From Gentiana macrophylla (Eukaryota; Streptophyta; Magnoliopsida; Gentianales; Gentianaceae), in assembly GCA_026214975.1 (NCBI GenBank), contig CM047815.1:61449852-61513851 (forward strand): DNA of 64,000 nucleotides, given 5' to 3'. Numbering within the stretch: position 1 is the stretch's first letter; the number at the start of each line of letters is the position of its first letter. Of the stretch, positions 11,344-20,696 are shown in pieces. The translations under genes were made by a program, and so were the position numbers. The notes beneath the pieces were generated by a model, which saw nothing but the letters and a program-made list of their open reading frames with translations, did not search any database and was not told the origin of the DNA.

Positions 11344-12744
11344 TCAAGATGACTCGACTCTCAAGAACATCCGTAATGGCCTGCTTTCAATCTCATCTGA
11401 ATAAGTGAAATCAATAACGCTCGGAGCGAAGATTCTGTCGTCTCGGATAGGCCAGCCCTCACTCATACACTTCAAAACTGTCAAAATATTGTTCTGGGAA
11501 GTCCGGATATCCTCCAACCAGTTCCGCACACTGTGGCCCATACATAACCTCATCCGGACCGAGGGAGATAAAGTAGGAAGGGAGGAGGGTCGAGGCGGTG
11601 CCGAAGATGAACCGGGCTCACGTGCTATCTCAGCCTCAGTCTCAGTCTGACCCGAAGATTTCACTTTCTCCCTCTGCAAGAACCTAGGATTCTTCGGTTT
11701 GTGATCGGTCTTGTACTCGGGAACTCGAGCATCCTGACAGAGACCGTGGATCAAATGTGGACATATCAAGCATCGTGTATACACTTTCTGATTCATGGCC
11801 ACCTCGTCGAAAATCGCTCGCCCTACATCAACATTGACCTTGAAGTTCAAGGCGTACAGCATCCCAAGGTCACCAATGTGGAAGTGAGTCAGGTTGTTCT
11901 TAGGCAACAACCTGTTCTGGATAAACCGACACTGGACCTTCCAATCCTCTGTCCAACTTGTAGTGATCAACTCCTTCCTATCTCCACCCGGCCTAAGTGT
12001 CCACGGTACCTCCGGGCATACCAACATCCATAATTCCTCCAACGGATCCTCACCGGCATCCTGTTTAGCTTTAATCGCCTCCTTATAGTCCAACCCCTCA
12101 AAAGGATCTAATCCGTACTTCCCATTGATAACCGCCGGTGTAAATGGCACCTTAACCCCTCGAACCGTCACACCTCCGCCTGCCAAATCCGTCTCTGAGC
12201 AATTGGCATAAAATTCACGGACTAATGTAGCATTAACCGGGGTCCTCGGAGTTACCATCAAAGCTCCCCACTTCCTATCCCTAAATAACTTCACAAATAA
12301 AGGATCAACTTGAGGCTCAAGGACAGCTCGCTCGATCAACATCGTCCTCGTTAGATAATGCTTATTATAGACCTCCATCGCCTTAGGGTTGATGAATCTA
12401 CAAGCAAAGGGAATAGGGATAGCGGGTCTCACTCTCTGTCTAGCCGGCTCAACTCCCTCAATTTCTTCCTCAGCTCCACCCCTGGGTTCACTTGCATCTC
12501 TCGCACCTCGAGTCTCTGTCACCCTAGCCATCCTGCTCACTAAGGGCTCATCATCAGTGTCAGAACCCGACTCAGACTCATCCCGCAAAGGAACTCTCGA
12601 TTGACCTCTAGGAGGGTTCTGACGTTCCCCAATACGAATTCCTTGGTTTGGATTGACTAAAGTGGGATCCACAGTCCTTTTCTTTTTTGCCGGTTCAGTA
12701 GCAACCCCCTTACCATGCCTCTTAGCTACCGCTTTACGCACCAT
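11344..12744 (-). CDS. Athila env-position ORF (plant 'putative transposon protein' domain)
   Basis: An intact 466-codon frame lies downstream of pol on the same strand, the place where Athila elements carry a third ORF. The N-terminal ~110 residues are basic then acidic and low-complexity (RRHGKG-like start, KKKR, SGSDTDDEP). From about residue 115 there is a folded domain with the landmarks 'REFYAN', 'FTPAVINGKYGL', 'CRFIQNRLLP' and 'CPHLIHGLCQDARVP', the pattern I associate with the plant Transposase_32-type domain of these ORFs. I see no convincing signal peptide or C-terminal membrane anchor, so a true envelope role is not shown. The frame is open while gag and pol are broken. The start Met follows no alternative in-frame ATG upstream. 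Confidence 0.75.
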   Translation of the reverse strand: MVRKAVAKRHGKGVATEPAKKKRTVDPTLVNPNQGIRIGERQNPPRGQSRVPLRDESESGSDTDDEPLVSRMARVTETRGARDASEPRGGAEEEIEGVEPARQRVRPAIPIPFACRFINPKAMEVYNKHYLTRTMLIERAVLEPQVDPLFVKLFRDRKWGALMVTPRTPVNATLVREFYANCSETDLAGGGVTVRGVKVPFTPAVINGKYGLDPFEGLDYKEAIKAKQDAGEDPLEELWMLVCPEVPWTLRPGGDRKELITTSWTEDWKVQCRFIQNRLLPKNNLTHFHIGDLGMLYALNFKVNVDVGRAIFDEVAMNQKVYTRCLICPHLIHGLCQDARVPEYKTDHKPKNPRFLQREKVKSSGQTETEAEIAREPGSSSAPPRPSSLPTLSPSVRMRLCMGHSVRNWLEDIRTSQNNILTVLKCMSEGWPIRDDRIFAPSVIDFTYSDEIESRPLRMFLRVESS

Positions 12745-14106
12745 TGTAACCTAAGGCTAAACAAACACCAATCCCAAACCCAAATTCAAACACAACCACC
12801 CGTTTATCGTCCAAACGGGATTTCGCAAACAAAGCAACACCAAACCAACATCAAAACCACAATGCAACCCATCCATAATCATCCATAACCATCCCATATC
12901 ATCAACCAAGAAAGAAAAATAAACAAAACACAGAGAAGAAAACAAATAAGACAAGTGTATTGAAAAGAGTCGACTCGAAGATCGAACTCGGGAAAAATGT
13001 GAAATAAACCATGAAAAGCTTATAAAATCTTACCAAGAACGTTGAAAGGATGATGGTTATGCTGATTAGAAGTCCCAAATGTGAACAAACGAGACCAAAG
13101 ATCGATTTTTCCAAAAGAAAACCGCACACTCTAGATTATCGATTCAAACAACGGTTGGATGTTGGTGGATTGCGTTTGAAAAACCAAAAAGAGGGGATTG
13201 AGAGCTGTTTGTAGGGCCTTGAATCGCCCAATTTGGTGTAGAAATGAGGATTTTAGAGCAAAAGGAGGCAAAAAGTCGGGTTTTGCAATTTAAATTTTTC
13301 GATTCGAATAAAAAATGGAAGCAGGGGGTATATATAGACGCAGGTCCGAACGGGCGTCCATGAGAATGGACGGGCGTTCAGCTGGAAAGCATATGAACTG
13401 GACGGGCGTCCATATAGACAGACGCTCGTCCATACGGCCAAATCACGTACAGCGTTGAAGGGAGTTTATCAGACGGGCGTCCAAGAATTTTGGACGCTCG
13501 TTCACAAATTGTGCATGGTGGACGGACGTCCAGTTCACTCGACGGGCGTCCAGACAAGTAAAATGCAAAAATTATAAAATTGCATTCAATTTAAATTCAA
13601 ACTTGCATTTTCTCATTAAACTTAAACAAAACTTCAAAAATACAACTGGAAATCAACGGAGTACATAAAATTACTAGAAAACAAATAGAAAACAGATAGA
13701 AAATAGTGGGTTGCCTCCCACTAAGCGCTTTTGTTTTACGTCGTTGGCTCGACGAAACAACCTAAGAACGCTAGTCATCGTAAATGGCCGACCAATCTAT
13801 CACTCGAATAAGACGGCGGAGCATGTCAATCACCGGAGGGAAGTCATACTCATCTTGCAAACCCCAATCCTCACCAGCTACATCAACACCTCGAATATGT
13901 TCAAATTTGGCGATGGCGCTAAATAAATCACAAAGATCGGATCATTGAGGATTGTGTACGGACGTCCCAGAGCCTCCTGTAACTCCTCGGTGGTGAAGTC
14001 TCCACCTCCCGAACAAATGGGAACAATAAGAACATAGGTGACACCTGACGCGGGTACTAATATCAAAGTCTACGTGCAACACTATAGTCCCTCCCGGTCC
14101 ATCATC
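12745..14106 (-). other. Athila region between pol and the env-position ORF, right part
   Basis: Noncoding apart from unsupported short frames (e.g. 13878-14066). It contains the palindrome cluster at 13343-13557 and the conserved block at 13709-13756 (TGCCTCCCACTAAGCGCTTTTG...GCTCGAC), which also appears at 19421-19464. Confidence 0.6.
13343..13557. repeat. GACGGGCGTCCA palindromic motif cluster in Athila UTR
   Basis: About eight copies or variants, e.g. GAACGGGCGTCCA, TGGACGGGCGTTCA, TGGACGGGCGTCCA, AGACGCTCGTCCA, TGGACGGACGTCCA. It is the same motif family as in the LTR. Confidence 0.9.
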
Positions 14107-14530
14107 CACTACAAGAAAATCGAGTTTTAATGAGGGGAATTCCTCTCATTAAATGCCGATTTCCCGTCATTAAACACTTGTAATGAAGGGAAATTTACCC
14201 TCATCGCCCTTCATTGTCGCTTCTCTATGTAAAAGTAAATTATGACGGTTATGGTTCCATCATTACAACATATTTCATGAAAGTAAAAGTACTCTCATTA
14301 AAACTTTTTTAACAACAGAAATTTCCCTCACTAATCAGCCATTTTCCCCTCAATAAACCATTGTTTAATGATGACTTATAGCCTCATTGTAAGGTCATTT
14401 GCCCCTCATTACATACATTTTCTTGATGAAATTTACCAGCATTCCTAATAGTAAGCCCCTCATTAATTAAGACCAGCATTGTTATTGAAATACATTCAAT
14501 GAGAGGACTTTACCAACGTAAATCTTTTAA
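14107..14530. repeat. CACTA left terminal and subterminal repeats
   Basis: The 13-bp TIR is followed by recurring words TCTCATTAAA, CGTCATTAAA, CCTCATCG, CCTCATTG, CCCTCATTA and CCTCATTAA on one strand and TAATGA(G/A)GG on the other. This is the usual transposase-binding architecture of CACTA ends. Confidence 0.8.
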
Positions 14531-14547
14531 CAAGTAAGAGTTCTTGT

Positions 14548-14548
<1 letters not shown>

Positions 14549-14585
<37 letters not shown>
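14549..14585. repeat. (TA)n microsatellite
   Basis: About 17 uninterrupted TA units inside the CACTA element, just internal to the subterminal repeats. Confidence 0.95.
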
Positions 14586-14587
<2 letters not shown>

Positions 14588-15527
14588 AACAAATTTAAAC
14601 AAAAACTTATTTAAACAAGAAAACATCACATGTATTTATGTGATTATTGATAGAAATCAAGAGGATGTTGAGAGTTCTACATACAATCTGTGCTGCCACA
14701 AAAAAAAGCACACTACAAATCACCACAACTATTACAAATGATAATAAAAATTTAGATAGAACAAGGTTCAGAACAATGAAATAGTTTCATAGGACTTCCT
14801 AACTTCAAGCCTCAAGAAAATCAACACATCTGCTGGGAAGAGTATTACTGCTAGCATGATCCAAGTACAATTGAAGAAACTGTAATAAAGCAAATTTAAC
14901 TACTATATCAGATCAAGAAAAAGACAAAAATATAATGCGACAAGAAATTCATATAGATAGTAAACACACAGGCTCATTCTAATAGAACACAAAAGATTCT
15001 AGAGTTTATATTACATGTTTTACTTTGGCACTAAATTTGGCAGAGTGTTCAGACCTTAGCTTCTTTCTTCTACGGTAGAAATTTGTTCTCTACCACAGAT
15101 TATCAACATCGTCACAAAGAACATGATTTTACATGATTAAAAATCAAAAGCATACAAATCCTTACATAATAAGCAGGGGGGTTACCATCAACTGCATCGT
15201 GTGAGGTAGGTGTTTCATTTTTATTTTATTTTGATCTAATATTGCAATCTCTCCGCTGCAATGTCATGAGATTGAAAGGGGGGTTTATCGTAGTAGGACT
15301 TTTGGGATAGGGGTGGGTGGGGGTGGATTACTGGTTCTCTTATGCATACTAATAAAACAGTGGCCAAGAGGTTAAACATGCCACTGATTACATGTACATC
15401 CCATTCATAATAACACTTGTGCTGATAACAGAGGATTTATCCTAAACATTTTCACTCACCAATCATACAATGGTAAAGAGTTCAAGCATCAAGTATAGCA
15501 TATAGCGTCACATAGAGCATCAATTAC

Positions 15528-15848
15528 CTCTGTTGTAAAATTTGAAGATGCAAGAGGTTCCAAGTACTCATTGAAATTTTTCTTGTAAAACTCATTATAC
15601 TCTGATGTTCTGACTTCCTTCAGGGTTTCAAAGCTGAAAATACGACAAATGCGGCTAAATAGTCAGAACTTCTATCATAATAGCACGACAAAAACAATAC
15701 AGAGAAAAATAAAAAGGCTAACTCAAGGTTAAGATAATATAGAAACAACAAATCAGTTATTGAAGGCCCTTACCTCCTTGGTATTACCTTTTTTCTTGCC
15801 ATGTGGGAACGAAACAAATTGCGAGTAGTATTTAACCAGTTTCTGAAC
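15528..15848 (-). pseudogene. Captured fragment of an organellar HSP90 gene (two exons)
   Basis: Exon 15774-15848 (25 codons) reads LVKYYSQFVSFP within the HSP90 middle domain. Exon 15528-15633 reads EYNEFYKKNFNEYLEPLA and SNFTTE, matching the following part of that domain. The wording is that of mitochondrial/plastid HSP90 (HSP90.5/.6) rather than cytosolic HSP90. Splice signals remain: an acceptor CAG before each exon and GT donors after each (GTAAGG, GTAAT). The two exons differ in phase and the linking exon is missing, so no complete HSP90 segment can be made. HSP90 is an ATP-driven chaperone; this fragment lacks its ATPase domain. Confidence 0.82.
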
Positions 15849-16138
15849 CTGACATATCACCATTGGATGCAAAGACATTACTCAATAGACCAACTGTTCT
15901 TGTAGTTAGTGAGAATAATCCTTGAGCACTCTTAAAAAATTTGTCAATATAAAAGTCAGCCATTAAATGTCCATGTGATAAAAAAACAGTAAGCCTTACA
16001 AAAAACGGAAAGCCAAAAACAGGGGAAGGACTCAAAGTAAATTAGTCTGTAAATAAAATTTACTCTGAATAGAGCAACATATATTTGGCTTGTAAACCAT
16101 TTCTTTCAGGCAGGAGCTTTGACCAATTCCTTATGTTC

Positions 16139-16570
16139 CTATGTGGCTCGTACAATTGCTTGGGGCTGCAATAAAATCAGCAGAAAACAGACAATAAGAA
16201 TAATACGAATATATTTAAGATTCTCTCAACTTCGATAAATTTTTTATCTCGAGTTAGATTCCCGCATAACGTTCATTATTAGCAAATATAGAAATCATGG
16301 AAATAAGCAGAAATCTTGTTATACAGGATAGAAGGAAACAAAAGATTTTGGTACCACAGCCAATTCATGCTCATGCTTAGGAATGAAAGCAGTGTCGACT
16401 TTTCCATTTCTGAAATCCTGCAAGCACGTACATAATTATTTTCATAAACGCGCACTTAGAAATTTGATTCACATGAGTCCAAAAATGCAAAGTTTATGAG
16501 AGAGTGCTCACCTCAACATCCAGGATAAGTTTGTGGTATGGTATGTTAGTTGGTACACGTACCAACATAA
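16139..16570 (-). pseudogene. accC: Captured 3' end of plastid biotin carboxylase gene (accC/CAC2)
   Basis: Three exon pieces read in one phase to a stop: 16512-16570 (PTNIPYHKLILDVE), 16355-16417 (DFRNGKVDTAFIPKHEHEL) and 16139-16165 (PQAIVRAT, stop TAG). This is the C-terminal end of the biotin carboxylase subunit of the heteromeric plastid acetyl-CoA carboxylase, which carboxylates biotin for fatty acid synthesis. The splice sites are canonical (GTGAGC donor, TTGCAG and ATTGCAG acceptors). The left exon fades into non-coding sequence beyond about 16570, marking the capture breakpoint. The catalytic and ATP-grasp parts are absent. Confidence 0.85.
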
Positions 16571-17281
16571 ATATAATTTTTTTATTATAACTGATAAACA
16601 TGTCCTGGTGCCACCCATTTGCAAGGTTTGTAGAAGGGTTGGACCATTTAAAACTACTGTGTCGGGATAATATAATCTTTTTATGCTGGGAGATTAAGGC
16701 ATATCTTAAAATTGGAGGATTGCGACAAAGAAAAGCAGCACAAAGGCTATCATGTTTTATAAATAAGCAATGGACACCAAATTGAGGTATCTATTTGAGA
16801 TATTCACACTTTTGTTTTGAGTTCTATTAGCGTGTCCAACTTACCCATTCATAATTTTAGTTATATTATCAGTTTTAGGCTTAAAACCTCCTCAACTTTG
16901 AAAAAACATTTCAAACCAGGAAATGGTTAAGCCCACGACCAGTAAAGTAGTAAACTTTGATAGAACAAACTTCTTACCCATAATAACGTTAAAAAGTTGA
17001 AAAGTTGGTCCGGATGTAGAAAATTACTTGGCCACTTTTCCAACTGTTATCGTGATATTTGCCATCTTTGTTGTCTTCTCCATTTGCCATGTTATGTTTG
17101 TTGTCTTCTCCATATGACTACAAAGCAATCCTTTTGGTCTCCAATTTGTACCGCAGATTGTTCGATGAACGATATGTCTCATTGAGCTCCCTGATACTAA
17201 AAATAATCATGAAGTAGTATATGAGATTACACGAGTAGCACGCAAACTAAATAAATTAGATTGTTGAAAGAGGATGATCAC

Positions 17282-17350
17282 CTTATTATTTCACTTGCTT
17301 TTAAGCTTCCGAAAAACGACATTCTTGTCGCTGAAATAGTCGGTAGTCAT
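17282..17350 (-). pseudogene. Captured first exon of an ARF-GAP gene (AGD8/9-like)
   Basis: A 23-codon exon starting ATG reads MTTDYFSDKNVVFRKLKSK, then an in-frame TGA, then NNK and a GT donor. The pattern '(S/T)DK..VFRKLK.K....K' at the N-terminus, ending just before the C4 zinc finger, is that of plant ARF-GTPase-activating proteins of the AGD8/9/10 group (vesicle traffic). Only the first exon is present and it has a premature stop. The match is short, so confidence is moderate. Confidence 0.5.
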
Positions 17351-17717
17351 CTCTGCAAAGGTATAATTGGCTGTTTCGAGCAAAAACAAAAAATTATCAG
17401 TGGAAGAAGGTAGGGGACGGTATTCCTGAGCAAATACGCAAAACATATTTCTCAATTGAAGAATTTACAGCAGACTTCGGAAGGTTTTTATTATTTTTTT
17501 CTTTAATACGAATGCAACCCTTAAGTCACAATGATTATCGTACCCGTAATCTGCACTGTTGATTAATTAGGAGCAAAATCAACACATACATCAGTAAGAT
17601 CGGTTGAACAACAAAATCTAAACATATATTTTCTAAAAACATAAGAATATATAAAAGAAGACACCATACTAACCATTACAGAACAAATTTCCGGATAAAG
17701 ACCGTAGAAAAAATAGC

Positions 17718-18120
17718 TCAGACCAGAGGTTCATCATAACTCCAAGTATTGTTCTTTCTTGGAGTTGCTACATTCACACATCCGCCATCTTTTTCAACCG
17801 TGTATACACCGTCGAGTTTTCGTTTATTTCCTCTTTCACCAGCATCTTTGATTAATCTATCACCACATTCTTCTCTAACCATCTTCTTATCGGAATTGCA
17901 CCACACACCTGTAACAATTACAAAAATCACATTAGTAACCTTCTTTTTTTTTTGAGGGGAATTAGTAACCTTCTTCAAACATTAAAAATATGAATCCAAC
18001 CAAAAACTTCATTCTTGTGCTTACAGGATCATAGCTTTGTGTTGAGATTGATTCTAAAGCAGGCTTTGTAGCAGAGAGTGCAATCCCTCTCTATGCCAAA
18101 CGTTTTGCAATGTCTTTTAG
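17718..18120 (-). pseudogene. clpB: Captured 3' exons of a ClpB/HSP101-type chaperone gene
   Basis: Exon 18025-18120 reads LKDIAKRLA, an in-frame stop, RGIALSATKPALE and ends QSYDP at a GTAAGC donor, the C-terminal D2 small domain of ClpB. Exon 17718-17908 starts after a GTTACAG acceptor and reads KKMVREE...VYTVEKDGGCVNVAT to a stop, matching the extreme C-terminus of organellar ClpB. The exon that should lie between them is absent and the phases do not join. ClpB is a hexameric disaggregase. The fragment has no Walker motifs. Identification is from residue pattern only. Confidence 0.72.
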
Positions 18121-18865
18121 CTGAAAGACCAACATACATGAAAAAGGTACACATCTTTATCAGCAAAAAGTCCATATATCGCATCAAATCTTCACTTGTA
18201 AGCCGAGCCCTTTTATCATTGATACAAGGCGAGCAACGGAATGCTACTTCATGTATTCAGACAAGTCAATCATAATCAATAGTTCATCATCGTAAAACAG
18301 TTTTTCAGCAAGAATAAAAGACAAAAACTTTACGTGTGTGAGAGCTAAGAGTCATCAAATAGGATATGAAAATAAATAATATGTATTGTGTAGCAATATA
18401 TAAAATCATAAACACTGAAATTTAAGAAGAATGGCCACTGATTACATCGCAACGGTGAATATAAAGTAGCACGGGAGAAAGCCCTCGTCATATGAAGAAA
18501 TCAACACCTAAAGCATTCATGTAACATAAAAACCAATTTCCAAAAATACCGAGGAATTATTAGAATCGAAAAAATGGGCTATGATACACGAAGTAGAACG
18601 GACACAAAAGTTTACATCTACAACAAAATTTACAGGGTAGAGCCTAACAAATAAACAACCATGTGTAGAGAGGATTGTATAAGAAACAGAAACTATTCTC
18701 GTTGCTTTATCTAAATCAAGCAAGGAGAGCATGTTTCGACTTACAAGTAGGGGAAAAAGAACGAATAAACACATCGATAAATGGAGAAAGAGATGTCGTT
18801 GGGATGGACCTTAAACCAATACAAGATACGGAGAGACAATGTGTCGGTCTTGATTCGATACAACG

Positions 18866-18968
18866 GCGGCGTGTCGATGCAGCGGCGGCGGCGGCGTGTC
18901 GATGCAGCAGCGGCGGCGGCGTGTCGATGCAGCACCAGCAGCGGCGGCGGCGGCGTGTTGGTGCAGCG
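18866..18968. repeat. GC-rich ~25-bp tandem repeat with CGG triplets
   Basis: Four units of (CGG)n + GTGTCGATGCAG (the last GTGTTGGTGCAG) start at about 18871, 18896, 18921 and 18954. It lies between the CACTA right end and the captured ClpB exons, where a promoter/5' UTR of a chimeric transcript would sit. The open frames through it on both strands are low-complexity (Arg/Ala-rich). Confidence 0.75.
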
Positions 18969-19428
18969 CCGGTGAGCAGATGCGGAAGAGAAAGAGGCAG
19001 ATTGAAAGTGGAGAACAAAATATTAGGGTTGGGGATATTTATGTTATAGAAATGAAAGAAATAACGAGAGTAAGCTTTTTTTTTTTAATAATACGGGATA
19101 TATCTTCTCAAAAAAAATAATAAAAAAATACCCAATAGTTATATAATTTCATTACTCTCATTGAATGTGCCTTTTGGTTAGAGGATTTGCACCCTCTCAT
19201 TAAATTTTTCTCACAATTAACCCTTTTTCTAGTAGTGATCTACAATGATAAGTGGGATCCTCCTAAGGAAAGGTAACTCCTCTGGTAGAACTCCGAAATC
19301 CATATCTAGAAAGCACAACTAACTGACAGATATAAACAAAAGCAAATCTTAGTAAACTAAACTTAAATACTAACACTACAAAAACACAAAACAAAAACAA
19401 CTAAAGCGAAAGATATCTAGGATGCCTC

Positions 19429-19683
19429 CTAGTGGCGCTTTTGGTTAATGTCGTTAGCTCGACACAGTTTAAACTCAGCCTGGATCAGGCCATTTGACTT
19501 TTCTGCCACCACTACCTCGTCTAGACTTTGGTTAGTAGTTCGGCTGCAGAAACAGCACTTTACACATGGGGCAAAACCTTTAATAGCTTTCCAAACACGC
19601 TTAAACTTCCCCATGGTTGACTTCTTCATTTTCTGAGCCTTCTGATGACGTTTCAGCTGATTCTCCCTCTCCAACTCTTCCAT
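19429..19683 (-). CDS. Small Athila ORF downstream of integrase, unknown
   Basis: An 84-codon frame starts right after the integrase stop region (19698). It is very basic at the N-terminus (ELERENQLKRHQKAQKMKK) and has a Cys cluster 'CVKCCFC' in the middle. I do not recognise it. The 3' end overlaps the conserved block at 19421-19464, so it may be a remnant of the spacer rather than a gene. Confidence 0.3.
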   Translation of the reverse strand: MEELERENQLKRHQKAQKMKKSTMGKFKRVWKAIKGFAPCVKCCFCSRTTNQSLDEVVVAEKSNGLIQAEFKLCRANDINQKRH

Positions 19684-19697
19684 ATCCCAACTACCGG

Positions 19698-20240
19698 CTA
19701 GAACTTCTTCAGATTGACCACTACCGTCATCCTCTCAAAATGATTCGGTGAAAACTCGTCAAATTCTTCGACTTTTGTAGCACCACACCCAAGGATATCA
19801 AGGAAACGGACAATCAAAGGTTTCTCTTTAGTTTCACCAATATAGTGGTTGCACCTTTGACCATTCACTCTAAACGGTTGGTCACCATAACCGCGTAGTT
19901 CTAGAACGCCTCCAGGAATAATTTGGAGAATTTCGAAGGGACCGGACCAACGTGTCCTTAACTTTCCAGGAAACAGATGTAGCCTGGAATTGTATAGAAG
20001 AACTTGTTCTCCGACTTGAAATTCTCTTTTCTTAATTTTGGCGTCATGGAGGAGTTTCATCTTATCTTTGCTAATCCTGGCACTCTCGTAAGCCTGGAGT
20101 CTGAATTCATCTAGCTCATGCAACTGTTGCAATCGATGCTTACCACAGGATTGGGAATCAAAGTTCAGAAACTTTGTAGCCCAATAAGCTCTGTGCTCTA
20201 ACTCGACTGGCAGATGACATGGCTTACCATAAACCATTTG
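19698..20240 (-). pseudogene. Athila integrase C-terminal region (3' side of copia insertion)
   Basis: The open 179 codons begin exactly at the copia TSD. They contain YGKPCHLPVELEHRAYWA, LQQLHELDEFRLQAYE, the LF/VLLYNSRL stretch and FPGKLRTRWSGPFE, the typical C-terminal part of Ty3-gypsy integrase of Athila/Tat elements. The N-terminal HHCC and DDE core are at 25363-25920, on the other side of the 5.1-kb copia. The residual frame is unbroken to its stop. Confidence 0.85.
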
Positions 20241-20635
20241 TGTGGAAATATTACAGCATTATGTGGAAATATTACAGCATTACATCAGCAGATTGATGAG
20301 CCTGTTGAAGTTCAAGCAGGTGCCCAAAGCAACCTCGTAAATTGTGAGATATATTTTGTACACTTTATTTAATTATAAAAGACATATTAATTGTGATACA
20401 TATAAACAATTAATATGTCAAACTCTAGTTTACTTTATGTCATGACACAATTAATATGTCATAGACATAGCTTTTACTTTTACTTTTGCATGCTTGCCGC
20501 CCACATCTACATACTCAAGTGGCCGCCTGCTAGTGCTAGTCTCTCTCAATTGTATCTATTTATACACCTCTCATATCAATGAATAAACTAAGTTGAAGTT
20601 TACTCTTGTGTTAACACATTCTCAAACTCTCTTCA
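20241..20635 (+). repeat. 5' LTR of the plus-strand copia
   Basis: 395 bp, TGTGGAAATA...TCTCTTCA, starting with a 21-bp partial tandem duplication (TGTGGAAATATTACAGCATT twice). Near 20565 a 'tatttatacacc' TATA-like box is followed by the R region. Confidence 0.9.
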
Positions 20636-20696
20636 TGGTATCGAGACTTCACCGAGTTCTAAAATCATTTGCAAAACTCGATTCTTTTTAGAAAAA

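Larger units (their letters stand above)
14107..19237 (-). mobile_element. Non-autonomous CACTA transposon carrying captured gene fragments
   Basis: The ends are CACTACAAGAAAATCG at left and, inverted, CACTACTAGAAAAAGGG at right, with the 3-bp target duplication ATC (14104-14106 and 19238-19240). Subterminal 'CCTCATTA/CTCATTAAA' words are repeated about ten times in 14107-14530 and again at 19140-19205. No TNP2/TNPA transposase is visible. On the minus strand it carries exon-like fragments matching ClpB, an ARF-GAP, accC and organellar HSP90, in that order from the right end. It is inserted in the Athila element between pol and the env-position ORF. Confidence 0.9.

Noticed and set aside
17030..17180. 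Possible fifth captured exon on the minus strand (reads RELNETYRSSNNLRYKLETK)
   Set aside because: Helical-looking but I cannot assign it to a family, and no clear splice sites bound it.
15528..18120. Plastid DNA insertion, since several fragments encode plastid proteins
   Set aside because: accC, HSP90 and ClpB fragments have nuclear-type introns with GT/AG sites. These are nuclear genes.
18675..19049. Plus-strand frame rich in Arg and Ala
   Set aside because: Produced by the CGG repeat. Nothing recognisable beyond it.
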